A stretch of 41,908 nucleotides of DNA from Prevotella sp. (GTDB lineage Bacteria > Bacteroidota > Bacteroidia > Bacteroidales > Bacteroidaceae): positions 1 to 41,908 of the forward strand of contig JALFOF010000025.1 of the NCBI GenBank assembly GCA_022773825.1, in the 5' to 3' direction. The notes beneath the pieces are model-generated. The model had not been told where the DNA came from. It saw only the letters and a program-made list of their open reading frames with translations, and searched no databases. This document shows positions 20,608-28,975 of the stretch, piece after piece (positions within the stretch are counted from its first letter, which is position 1; every line of letters starts with the position of its first letter). Made by a program: the position numbers and the translations under genes.

Positions 20608-23094
20608 ATGATAAAAAACCTGCACAAGACGGCCATCATAGCCGGGGAACGCGAAGTGAGTTACAGTGAGACGCTGGGACGCATCAACCTTTTTGCGCAG
20701 CACACGCCCACGGAGAGGGGCAGCAAAACGGTGATACTGAGTGAGAACAGGGAGGGCTGGATATACGCCTTCTTCGCCATCTGGCAGAATAAAGGCATCG
20801 CGGTGCCCGTGGACGCGTCGTCAACAGTGGCAGACGTGGCATACATCCTGCGCGACTGCCAGCCGTCCTGCATCTGGACATCGAAGGAGAAGGCTGAGGT
20901 GGCACGCCAAGCAGTGCAAGAGGCGGCGCTGGAGACGAAGCTGATGCTGATAGACGACTACGAACTGGCGCCGGCAAAGGAGGAGGAAGAGTGGTGCGGC
21001 ACTGACAACATGAAGGAGATGGGCGACGAGTGCGCCATGATAATATACACCTCCGGCACCACTGGCTCACCGAAAGGCGTAATGCTGTCGTACAACAACC
21101 TTATGGCAAACATACGCAGCGTGGCAGACGTGGTGCCCATATTCACCGAGGAACGCCGCGTGATGATACTGCTGCCGCTGCACCACGTGCTGCCGCTCAT
21201 GGGCACGGTGATAGGCCCTATGACGCGTGGCGGCGGAGTGGCGATATGCCCCTCCATGACAGGGCCGGACATCATGGACACCCTGTGCCGTGGGAAGGTG
21301 GCGATATTCATCGGTGTGCCGAGGCTGTGGCAGACGCTTTACGCAGGCATAAAGAAGAAGATAGACGAGAAGGCCGTCACACGCATCCTTTTCAATATAT
21401 GTCGCAGCGTGGGCAGCAGGAGGCTCTCACGCTTCGTATTCCAGTCCATACGCAAGAAGATGGGCGGACACATAGACTACTGCGTCAGCGGCGGCGCGGC
21501 ACTCGACGCGGAGATAGGCAAAGGACTGCGCACACTGGGACTGGACGTGCTGGAGGGTTACGGCATGACGGAGACGGCACCGATAATCACTTTCACACGC
21601 CCTGACGACATAATACCGGGCTGCGTGGGACTGCCTATGCCCTCCGTGGAGTGCAAGATAATAGATGGCGAACTGTGCGCCAAAGGCCCTAACGTGATGA
21701 TGGGCTACTACAACCGCCCGGAGGAGACGGCGGCAGTGATTGATAAGGATGGTTTCCTGCATACGGGCGACCTGGCACGCTTCGACGAAAAGGGAAGGGT
21801 GTACATCACAGGACGCTCAAAGGAAATCTTAGTCCTGTCGAACGGAAAGAACGTTCAGCCAAGCGAGATAGAATACAAGATAGAGAAATACGACGACAAA
21901 GTGAAGGAAGCGGCCGTGGTGCAGCACGGCGATATGCTGCGATGCATCATCGTTCCGCAGGAGACATGGGCGCGGGGACTGTCTGACAAGGAAGTGGAGG
22001 AAGCGCTGAAGCGCGAGGTGATAGAGCCATACAACCTGACAGTGAGCAACTACAAGAAGCTGATGAACGTCTTTGTATATCGCGGCGAACTGCCGAGGAC
22101 GAAGCTCGACAAGCTGCAGAGGTTCAAGCTGAATGAGCTGTGCGAGCGTAAGCGGGAGGCTGACTACACGCCGCAGGAGGAGCAGGACACGGAGGCTCTG
22201 TCGGAAGAGTTCCTCGCACTGAAGGAATATATAGAGCAGGAGAAGAAGATTGTCGTAAAGCCCGGCCACCATTTGGAGACTGACATGGCCTTCGACTCGT
22301 TGGACATGGTGGGGCTGCAGGGCTTCATAGAACAGCGCTTCGGCATCACGATAAACGCAGATACAATGTCCTCGTTCCGCAACGTGCAGGAGATTGCCGA
22401 CCGCATAGCTGCCTCCGATATGCGTAAGGAGATGGAGCACACGGACAGGCACAGCCTGCTGGCGGAGGAGTCGGGACACTTGGAGCTGCCCGTGGCGGGA
22501 TTGTCGCATCGCTTCTGGACAAAGGCTTTCAAAGCACTCTTCACGGTTTACAACAGACTCGCCATACGCGGCGCGGAGAACATACCGGCAAACGGGCAGT
22601 TTATCATGGCGCCCAACCACCAAAGCTACATGGACGGCGCGATAGTAATGGCTGGCGTGCCGTGGAACGTGATAGACAACTGCTATTTCTACGCCACGGA
22701 GGAGCACGTGAACAACCCCTTGCTACGCGCCATCGCACGGCGACACAACGTCATTCTCATGGAGCGCCGCAACCTGAAGAACTCCATCCTGAAGCTGGCG
22801 GAGGTGCTGAAACAGGGTAAGAGCATAGTGATATTCCCCGAGGGCACACGCTCTCGCAATGGCGGCATGGGGACATTCAAGAAGACTTTCGCCCTGCTGA
22901 GCAAGGAACTGGGCGTGCCAGTGCTGCCAGTGAGCATCAGCGGCGCATACGACGCTCTGCCACGCGGCTCCAAGTTCTTCAAGCCTACGAAGATAGAACT
23001 TGAATACCTGCCGCCAATGACACCGCGGCCCGACGAAGACGACACACAATTCGCCGAGCGCGTAAGGAGCGCGATAGAGGCGAGGGTGAAGTGA
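20608..23094 (+). CDS. Acyl-activating enzyme, ACP and PlsC acyltransferase fusion (Aas-like)
   Basis: 828 residues with three domains. (1) An ANL adenylating domain with IYTSGTTGSPKGVML (about residue 145), GYGMTETAP (about 317) and the hinge ITGRSKEILVLSNGKNVQP. (2) An acyl-carrier-like domain with the phosphopantetheine Ser in FDSLDMV (about 564). (3) A C-terminal PlsC domain with NHQSYMD (about 670) and FPEGTRSR (about 743). Family knowledge: it would activate a free fatty acid with ATP, load it on its own carrier and pass it to a lysophospholipid or other acceptor at the membrane, as in phospholipid repair or acyl recycling. The acceptor is not known. It stands alone, with its own promoter and terminator. 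Confidence 0.9.
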   Translation: MIKNLHKTAIIAGEREVSYSETLGRINLFAQHTPTERGSKTVILSENREGWIYAFFAIWQNKGIAVPVDASSTVADVAYILRDCQPSCIWTSKEKAEVARQAVQEAALETKLMLIDDYELAPAKEEEEWCGTDNMKEMGDECAMIIYTSGTTGSPKGVMLSYNNLMANIRSVADVVPIFTEERRVMILLPLHHVLPLMGTVIGPMTRGGGVAICPSMTGPDIMDTLCRGKVAIFIGVPRLWQTLYAGIKKKIDEKAVTRILFNICRSVGSRRLSRFVFQSIRKKMGGHIDYCVSGGAALDAEIGKGLRTLGLDVLEGYGMTETAPIITFTRPDDIIPGCVGLPMPSVECKIIDGELCAKGPNVMMGYYNRPEETAAVIDKDGFLHTGDLARFDEKGRVYITGRSKEILVLSNGKNVQPSEIEYKIEKYDDKVKEAAVVQHGDMLRCIIVPQETWARGLSDKEVEEALKREVIEPYNLTVSNYKKLMNVFVYRGELPRTKLDKLQRFKLNELCERKREADYTPQEEQDTEALSEEFLALKEYIEQEKKIVVKPGHHLETDMAFDSLDMVGLQGFIEQRFGITINADTMSSFRNVQEIADRIAASDMRKEMEHTDRHSLLAEESGHLELPVAGLSHRFWTKAFKALFTVYNRLAIRGAENIPANGQFIMAPNHQSYMDGAIVMAGVPWNVIDNCYFYATEEHVNNPLLRAIARRHNVILMERRNLKNSILKLAEVLKQGKSIVIFPEGTRSRNGGMGTFKKTFALLSKELGVPVLPVSISGAYDALPRGSKFFKPTKIELEYLPPMTPRPDEDDTQFAERVRSAIEARVK

Positions 23095-23138
23095 TGAGGC
23101 GAAAGAATGTCGCATAATGGCGGATAAGAAAAACAGAG

Positions 23139-23180
23139 AAACGGTGGCAAGGGAGCGTCATAATCCCCCTGCCACCGTTT
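23139..23180 (+). terminator. Intrinsic terminator, possibly bidirectional
   Basis: A 15-position stem with one mismatch (23139-23153 with 23166-23180) ending in TTT on the right and starting with AAA on the left. Lies 45 bp after the acyl-activating enzyme gene and faces the convergent CotH gene. Confidence 0.75.
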
Positions 23181-23284
23181 CTACGTTGCGCATTACAGCA
23201 CCTTTCACACTGACACTGCCCCTGAGTTGATACGGAATAAAGTAGCCATAACCCAGACGTGCAGCAGACAAAGGGTGCGCGTCA

Positions 23285-23323
23285 GCGGTGCTTGCACGGC
23301 ATGGGATGGCGTGCAAGCACCGC
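23285..23323. repeat. Perfect 13-bp inverted repeat without T-run
   Basis: Arms 23285-23297 and 23311-23323 are exact reverse complements around a 13-nt loop. No T-run follows on either strand, so it is a poor intrinsic terminator. It lies 53 bp past the stop of the small CotH gene and may protect the mRNA 3' end. Confidence 0.8.
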
Positions 23324-23375
23324 CGGGACGCATGACTGACTGCAACCATGGGCTCCCCTCCACGCTGGCATGGCA

Positions 23376-24869
23376 TCACTGCCCTATGTAGAGGTTGACG
23401 ATAGCGTTGGCATCGGCTATCGTGATAGTGCCATCGCCGTTCACGTCAGCGGCGTTCAGGTCGATGTCAACAGCCGTATTGCCCAAGAAATAGTTGACAA
23501 CACTGTTGGCATCCGCCACAGACACTATGCCGTCGCCATTGGCATCGCCCATGATGGTGGTTACGCCGAAGTAGGAATCCATCTCGGTAAAGCGGTCTGA
23601 GTACCATTTCTCAATGTATGCTACCTCTTGCGCAAGGTCGCTGACGTAACAAGGCTTTGACGAACGTGCGTCAAAGGCATCGGTCATGCGCTGCCATGCG
23701 CCACTGTTGATGAAGAGGTCGCGGTATTCTTCCAGCCGCTTGTTTACGGACAGCTTGGAGAAGACGGTCTTGCGCACCTGCTGCCAGCGTGACTTCATCA
23801 GTGCTTTGTATTCTGACTGCCCCTGACAATAGCTGAAAGGATAAAAACCGTTCTTGCTGATGGCAGCGACACTCCATTGGCTGTACGTCCCGTCATAGTA
23901 TCTCCCGTCATAGGCCCCGCCCAGACTGGCGTCCAAATCCCACGGCGTCACCACGACCTTGCGGCGCGCTGACTCCGTAGGGTCTGCGTCGTCGATGTCC
24001 TTCTGTATGTTGCGGATGGAAAAATAATGGTTCTTGTTGCCCCAGTTGTCGCCGATGCTGAACGCCATGACCAGCAGTTGGTAGTCCACAAGGTTCTCCA
24101 AGAAGAAGTATTTCTTTACCGCCGCATAGTTGGTCTGGTTGTCATATAGGTCCAACAGCGGCTGCCATGCGGCGAGACCGGCATGGTCTTCCGGCTCTTT
24201 CAGCTCCCATGCATTGTGCCAAGTGACAGTACATGCGAGACTGTCAGAACTAAACCCTCGCTCATTCTGATTATCTATGTCTGACGTTCCGCTCTTGTAA
24301 AGCACGCCACGAACCAGCTCTTTTTTCTCATCATATTTCTTTAAGTCAAGCAACTTGCGGTTGATGCGGTCGCTCATGCAGTATATCCCATAATAGACAT
24401 CATTGATATAAAGCTCTATAAAACGGCCTGCTGTACCGTGACGGCCATCAAAATCTGTTTCATAAGGAAGCCGTGAGTACTCGTTCCACACGTCCATGGT
24501 GACGCGGTTGCGCATACATATACGGTCAATGGCCATGGCATCGAGTATCCATGTGGAGCAGGAACGTATGCCGAGGAGTGCGGAGTCCGCCTCCTCTGTA
24601 TAGTCCTCATTCTGCAACTTCATGTTGAGGGCGGGTTTCATGAGGTACTGCTGCGCCGTTGCGCCACGCGTCTTAAACTTCGCTTTCATCTCCACCACAT
24701 TGCCGTCAGTATCCGTCAGCGACATGGTGCCGTTGGAATAAGGCATATCCTTTACTATTTTGTCGGGGAAAGCGATGCGTAGCACTGGCAGTGAGGCACT
24801 GCCAGATGCCTGAGAAGCGACAGCTACGAAGGTGAGGACTACAGCTAAAAGGTGTCTGATTTCTTTCAT
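23376..24869 (-). CDS. Secreted CotH-type kinase-like protein with C-terminal dockerin-like module
   Basis: 497 residues from the ATG at 24869, chosen because MKEIRHLLAVVLTFVAVASQASG is a good signal peptide; a 69-bp longer frame (start 24938) would cross a strong terminator. CotH hallmarks: FIELYINDVYYGIYCMSDRINR and the metal-binding TPWDLDASLGG (about residue 311). The last 56 residues form a duplicated Ca-binding module: GDANGDGIVSVADAN and ADVNGDGTITIADAN. Bacillus CotH is an atypical protein kinase of the spore coat; this organism does not sporulate, so the job must differ. Dockerin-CotH proteins are known in some cellulosome-forming bacteria and gut fungi, with unclear roles. No type IX sorting domain is seen. 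Its partner and substrate are unknown. Confidence 0.82.
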   Translation of the reverse strand: MKEIRHLLAVVLTFVAVASQASGSASLPVLRIAFPDKIVKDMPYSNGTMSLTDTDGNVVEMKAKFKTRGATAQQYLMKPALNMKLQNEDYTEEADSALLGIRSCSTWILDAMAIDRICMRNRVTMDVWNEYSRLPYETDFDGRHGTAGRFIELYINDVYYGIYCMSDRINRKLLDLKKYDEKKELVRGVLYKSGTSDIDNQNERGFSSDSLACTVTWHNAWELKEPEDHAGLAAWQPLLDLYDNQTNYAAVKKYFFLENLVDYQLLVMAFSIGDNWGNKNHYFSIRNIQKDIDDADPTESARRKVVVTPWDLDASLGGAYDGRYYDGTYSQWSVAAISKNGFYPFSYCQGQSEYKALMKSRWQQVRKTVFSKLSVNKRLEEYRDLFINSGAWQRMTDAFDARSSKPCYVSDLAQEVAYIEKWYSDRFTEMDSYFGVTTIMGDANGDGIVSVADANSVVNYFLGNTAVDIDLNAADVNGDGTITIADANAIVNLYIGQ

Positions 24870-24896
24870 AATGACTGTGTACGTGATTGTAATGGT

Positions 24897-24948
24897 AAAA
24901 AAAACAAAGGGAAGTATGCAGGAATACCGTTCCTGCATGCTCCCCTTT
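24897..24948 (-). terminator. Strong intrinsic terminator after secDF
   Basis: A 19-position stem with one mismatch (24930-24948 with 24906-24924), a 5-nt loop and, on the minus strand, T8 (24904 to 24897) one base further on. It ends only 28 bp before the CotH start at 24869, so any CotH promoter must overlap it. Confidence 0.92.
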
Positions 24949-25011
24949 TAAGTATGTTACACGCGCAATCCCATGCGGACTGCCCGTTGAATTTCATCCC
25001 TTTATTGAGTT

Positions 25012-28000
25012 TTACTCAGCCTTTTCCAGTCTGTTTTCTATCTTCCTACCCATCGTGAGGTATGCTATCGGCGCCGCAACGAACATTGAAGACAGCGTGC
25101 CGAATACCACACCGAGAATCATTGCGAATGAGAATGAGCGTATGCTGTCACCACCAAAGATGAATATCGTGAGCAACACGAGGAGTGTTGAAGACGAGGT
25201 GTTGATGGTACGCGCAAGCGTTTGGTTGATAGACACGTTGAAAGTGGTCTGGAAATCCCACTTCGGATGCAGCTTGAGGTTCTCACGTATGCGGTCGAAG
25301 ACTATCACCTTATCGTTGATAGAGTAACCTATCACGGTCAGTATGGCACCGATGAACGTCTGGTCTATCTCCAATGACATCGGCAACCAGCCCCAGCAGA
25401 GTGAGTATATGCCCAGCACTATTACGGTATCGACCGCCAGTGCGCAGGTAGAACCTACGGAGAAGGCTACGTTGCGGAAACGTACCATGATGTAAACGAA
25501 TATCGCTGCCAGAGCTATCAGCACGCTGTAGATTGCTCCGTAGGTAATGTCCTTAGCCACAGAAGGACCTACCTTCGTGGATGATATTATGGAACCACCT
25601 GTGCGTATGTCCGGGTTCTTGAACGCGGCGACATCCTTCTGGTTCACGAGACCAGCCTTCTTGAGTGAGTTGTAGAGTATTGTCTCTGCCTCATCGTCAA
25701 CATTCGGGTCGTTAGACTCTATCTTATAGTTCGTTGACACACGTATGGTCTTGTTGTCAGTACCAAGCGCGAGGGCCGTTGTCGTTGCCTCTGGGAATGC
25801 CTGTCCCAGCACTACGCGCACCTCCTCAGGCTGCACTGGCTGCTCGAACACTACAACATAGTTGCGTCCACCCGTGAAGTCGATGCTCTTGGAGAGACCG
25901 CGTACCACGAAGCTCGCTACGAATACCACGATTACTACAGCGAGGAGAGTGAAGGTCTTGCGATACAATGACATGAACTTGAAGTCGGTATTCTGAAGCA
26001 TATTGCGTGAGAAACGCGTGGTAAAGTTCTGCTTCAGCCACTTATCCTTGCCCAGTCGGTTCTCATAAACTATGCGAGTGAGGAACACTGCGGTGAAGAA
26101 TGAGCAGATAATGCCTATTATCCACGTTGTCGCGAAGCCGCGGATAGGTCCAGTACCGAAGACATAGAGTATCACACCCGTGATGATTGATGTGAGGTTA
26201 GAGTCGAAGATGGCTGAGAAAGCGTTGCTGTAACCTGCGGCAAGTGCCTGTTTCATGCCCAGACCACGCTTCTGTTCCTCCTTGATGCGCTCGTAAATGA
26301 GCACGTTAGCATCCACCGCAGTACCCAATGACAGCACCATACCGGCGATACCAGACATTGTCAGCGCCGCCTGGAATGACGTTAATATACCTACTGTGAA
26401 GAAGATGTTGACGATAAGCGCGAGGTTTGCCATCATACCAGGTATGAGGTCGTACATGAGAATCATGTAAATCATCAGCAATACGAAGGCTATCACGAAT
26501 GAAATGATGCCCTGCTGTATTGACTGCGCGCCGAGTGTAGGACCTACTACCTCTTCCTGCACGATGCGAGCAGGTGCCGGCATACGTCCGGACTTGAGGG
26601 TATTGGCGAGGTCTTTGGTATCCTCTATGGTGAAGTTACCTGAAATCTGCGAGTTACCGCCGCTGATTTCGCCGTTCACACGCGGTGCGGAATATACTAC
26701 GCCGTCGAGCACTATGGCGATAGCCTTGCCCACATTCTGCTTTGTGAGCTGTGCCCACAGGCGTGCGCCCTTATTGTTCATAGACATGGAGACGCAGGGA
26801 TTGCCGAAGTTGTCGAACTCGTCCTTAGCGTCAACCACCACATCGCCTTCCAGCGGTGCGCGTCCTGATGATGAAGTCACCTTGAGAGCGTGGAGCTCAA
26901 AGATGTTCTTTGTGCCCTCCACGGCCTTTGCGCTCCACAGCAGCTTCATGTCAGAAGGCACTACCTTCTGTGCGTCTTCGCCGTATAAGAGCTTGTTTAT
27001 CTCTGCCGTGTCACGCTCATGCGCGTATCCCACGGTAGAGAGGCTCGGGCCCTGTACCGTCTGCAGCAGTGCGAGCAGTGGGTGCTGCTTCTTGAGTTGC
27101 TCCAGCTGTGCGTCAGCGTTCTTTTCCGCTGCCTTTGCGGCGTCAGCCGTTTGATTCTTGGTGTCTTTGAGTTCAAACTTCGGCGCTGCCTCTTTCTTCG
27201 CGGTGTCTGCTTCCGCTTTTGCTGCCACCTCTGCCTCCGCGGCATCAGTCTTCACGCTGTCAGCCTTTGCGTCCGCCGCGGGTGCTCCGTTAGCGAGGCG
27301 TGAATCGAGTTGCACGAGGTATGGCACAACGTCTGAGGCGTTGTATGTCTCCCAGAATTCGAGGTTTGCTGAGCCCTGAAGGAGCTTGCGCACGCGCTCT
27401 GGCTCGCGCACTCCCGGCATCTCAACCATGAGCCTTCCCTCCTGTCCTTCAAGCTTTTGGATATTAGGCTGCACCACGCCGAACTTGTCGATACGGTTTC
27501 TTACCACATTGTAAGAGTTGTCTATAGCCGACTGCACCTCCTCACGCAGCGCGCGCTCCACTTCCTTGTCGGTGCTCTGGGTGTTCACCTTGCCCTTGAG
27601 TTGCTGTGTGGCGAAGATTTCCGCGAGACGGTGTCCCGGTGCGTTTTTCTGGTAAGCCTCCACAAACAGAGAGATGAAATCGCTCTGACTTGTCTCTTCT
27701 GCCTTTCTTGCTTCCTTCATAGACTTCACGAAGGCAGCGTCCTTCTTGTGGTCGGCAAGAACCTCCACCACGTCGGGCACAGAGATTTCAAGGATTACGT
27801 TCATGCCGCCCTTGAGGTCAAGACCGAGGCCTATCTGTGTTTCTTGGCAGCTTTGGTAGGAGTACACCCCGAGATACTTCACGGAATCTTTGTAGTTCTG
27901 CGCAGCGATAGGGTCGCTGATCTTGGCTGCCTGAGCGTCATAATAGCTCGTGGCCACCGAGAACGACAAATAGAAGATGCTTGCAAGCGTCAAGAGAATG

Positions 28001-28032
28001 GCGGTTACAATTACAATTCCTTTGTTTTGCAT
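25012..28032 (-). CDS. secDF: SecD-SecF fusion, protein translocase subunit
   Basis: 1006 residues; SecD and SecF are joined in one chain, as is common in Bacteroidota. An N-terminal membrane helix (IVIVTAILLTLASIFYLSF) is followed by LGLDLKGGMNV of the SecD motif, a large periplasmic domain with an Ala/Lys/Glu-rich low-complexity insert (about residues 250-320), the SecD membrane bundle (GTAVDANVLIYERIKEE), then the SecF part with SIDFTGGRNYVV and SINDKVIVFDRIREN. It uses the proton gradient to help late steps of Sec-dependent export. Monocistronic: promoter at 28200 and terminator at 24906. Confidence 0.96.
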   Translation of the reverse strand: MQNKGIVIVTAILLTLASIFYLSFSVATSYYDAQAAKISDPIAAQNYKDSVKYLGVYSYQSCQETQIGLGLDLKGGMNVILEISVPDVVEVLADHKKDAAFVKSMKEARKAEETSQSDFISLFVEAYQKNAPGHRLAEIFATQQLKGKVNTQSTDKEVERALREEVQSAIDNSYNVVRNRIDKFGVVQPNIQKLEGQEGRLMVEMPGVREPERVRKLLQGSANLEFWETYNASDVVPYLVQLDSRLANGAPAADAKADSVKTDAAEAEVAAKAEADTAKKEAAPKFELKDTKNQTADAAKAAEKNADAQLEQLKKQHPLLALLQTVQGPSLSTVGYAHERDTAEINKLLYGEDAQKVVPSDMKLLWSAKAVEGTKNIFELHALKVTSSSGRAPLEGDVVVDAKDEFDNFGNPCVSMSMNNKGARLWAQLTKQNVGKAIAIVLDGVVYSAPRVNGEISGGNSQISGNFTIEDTKDLANTLKSGRMPAPARIVQEEVVGPTLGAQSIQQGIISFVIAFVLLMIYMILMYDLIPGMMANLALIVNIFFTVGILTSFQAALTMSGIAGMVLSLGTAVDANVLIYERIKEEQKRGLGMKQALAAGYSNAFSAIFDSNLTSIITGVILYVFGTGPIRGFATTWIIGIICSFFTAVFLTRIVYENRLGKDKWLKQNFTTRFSRNMLQNTDFKFMSLYRKTFTLLAVVIVVFVASFVVRGLSKSIDFTGGRNYVVVFEQPVQPEEVRVVLGQAFPEATTTALALGTDNKTIRVSTNYKIESNDPNVDDEAETILYNSLKKAGLVNQKDVAAFKNPDIRTGGSIISSTKVGPSVAKDITYGAIYSVLIALAAIFVYIMVRFRNVAFSVGSTCALAVDTVIVLGIYSLCWGWLPMSLEIDQTFIGAILTVIGYSINDKVIVFDRIRENLKLHPKWDFQTTFNVSINQTLARTINTSSSTLLVLLTIFIFGGDSIRSFSFAMILGVVFGTLSSMFVAAPIAYLTMGRKIENRLEKAE

Positions 28033-28199
28033 TTTTGTTTAAGTTGGTTTTTTATTTATTTTTTATTTTTTCTCGTCTGTGAACATGCTTTCCCACCGCC
28101 CTGCGCGTCACTCCGCGCAACCAGTTTCCATGGCTCACTACGCTACTGAAGAGATGCCAAAAGGGCACAATCCGAGCGTACGGGCAGATAGATTGCGTG

Positions 28200-28231
28200 C
28201 AAAGTTAATAAAAATCCGTGAAATTACGAAA
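28200..28231 (-). promoter_or_regulatory. Promoter of secDF
   Basis: Minus-strand -7 element TAACTTTG (28207 to 28200) with TTTC (28231 to 28228) about 20 bp upstream as a degenerate -33. The leader of about 160 nt carries a small hairpin TGCGCG/CGCGCA. Confidence 0.65.
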
Positions 28232-28332
28232 TATATATATGACAATCTTTTGTTTTTTCGCAAAAAAACTGGTTATATACATATAATAAGGTGTGAAACT
28301 TGCCCTGCGAACTTGTTCCCCTGCTTCTTAGG

Positions 28333-28374
28333 GATAAAAGATGCCCTGCTGTCAACAAGTGGCAGCAGGGCATC
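28333..28374 (-). terminator. Hairpin terminator of the small peptide gene
   Basis: A perfect 12-bp stem (28363-28374 with 28340-28351), followed on the minus strand by TTTTAT. It lies 70 bp past the stop of the 33-residue gene. The T-run is short, so efficiency is uncertain. Confidence 0.7.
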
Positions 28375-28443
28375 GGTATTTAAAGCGGGTTGTTTCTTTT
28401 TTAAGGCTAACTCCCAACTATGGGCCTTAGCTCTTCGTGCTGT

Positions 28444-28545
28444 TTATCCTGCGTGGTTACCGTTCCTCAGTGATGTGAGTCCACAAACTGCTGATACTAC
28501 TACCATTGCAAGCATGAGCACTGTTGCGAAATTTGTTAACATCAT
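28444..28545 (-). CDS. Small hydrophobic membrane peptide, 33 residues
   Basis: The frame begins with two ATG codons (28545, 28542) after an AGAAAGGAAAAAAG purine-rich leader, and ends with TAA at 28444. The peptide starts MMLTNFATVLM; residues 6-25 form one hydrophobic helix (to VVVSAVCGLTSL), then a short polar basic tail RNGNHAG. It is too short for usual gene calling. Support comes from the surroundings: a perfect -7 element 135 bp upstream, a 20-bp palindrome next to it, and a 12-bp hairpin with T-run downstream. A one-helix membrane peptide could modulate a membrane complex or be a toxin-like peptide; neither can be shown. I do not recognise the family. Expression is inferred, not proven. 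Confidence 0.6.
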   Translation of the reverse strand: MMLTNFATVLMLAMVVVSAVCGLTSLRNGNHAG

Positions 28546-28679
28546 AACTTTTTTCCTTTCTCTAATTTAGCGGAGACACTCGGCATCACTGCTTTGCGGC
28601 TCCTTAGTTGAACTTGTTATCCTTATAGAATCTTTTTGATTCAAACCCCCTTTTTGGGGCTTCTTTTCTTTTTCTGGTG

Positions 28680-28712
28680 CAAAGTTATAAAGAATTGTGT
28701 GCGCACACAATT
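28680..28712 (-). promoter_or_regulatory. Promoter with overlapping 20-bp perfect palindrome, upstream of the small peptide gene
   Basis: Minus-strand TAACTTTG (28687 to 28680) is a perfect -7 element followed by C. Five bp upstream lies AATTGTGTGCGCACACAATT (28693-28712), a perfect 20-bp palindrome that covers the place where the -33 element belongs and includes TTG at the right distance. That is the layout of an operator for a dimeric repressor. The leader (about 125 nt) has small hairpins such as GCCCC/GGGGG. Confidence 0.65.
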
Positions 28713-28823
28713 ATTTTTCCCTATTTATTTCAAATCCGCCCTTTTATTTGATTTTCGTCAAAAAAGCGGGTTTTCGGGGCGCATTATCCATGTTATCGGA
28801 ACGTCATCTTAATATCTTACGGT

Positions 28824-28911
28824 ATAATAGCATAGCTATTACGGAGTAAAAGCATAGTGATTACATAACAATCGCATAGCTTTCACCAGGTGATTGCTAT
28901 GCGATTGCTAC
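28824..28911 (+). repeat. 22-bp repeat block C, three direct units plus one inverted unit
   Basis: Direct units start at 28824, 28846 and 28868; the following 22 bp (28890-28911) hold a unit in reverse orientation. The third and fourth units therefore form a near-perfect palindrome, 28870-28906, with 11-bp exact outer arms (AATCGCATAGC / GCTATGCGATT) and 5-bp inner arms around A28888. It lies 65 bp after the large CotH gene stop and could also serve as its 3' hairpin. In the 943-bp gap 28033-28975 the other elements are the secDF promoter and the small peptide unit. Confidence 0.93.
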
Positions 28912-28975
28912 TGTGGGGCTATTCTCTGCCCCGTTGGATGTCTGGACCTCGCAGCTCGTTATCTCCGCTTTTGCG

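Noticed and set aside
23158..23379. 73-codon minus-strand frame after the small CotH gene
   Set aside because: It overlaps the CotH stop and runs through two hairpins; no start signal or family match was seen. A decayed coding remnant cannot be excluded.
28079..28570. 163-codon open frame on the plus strand in the gap before secDF
   Set aside because: It runs antisense through the secDF promoter, a terminator hairpin and the small peptide gene; the translation shows no family features.
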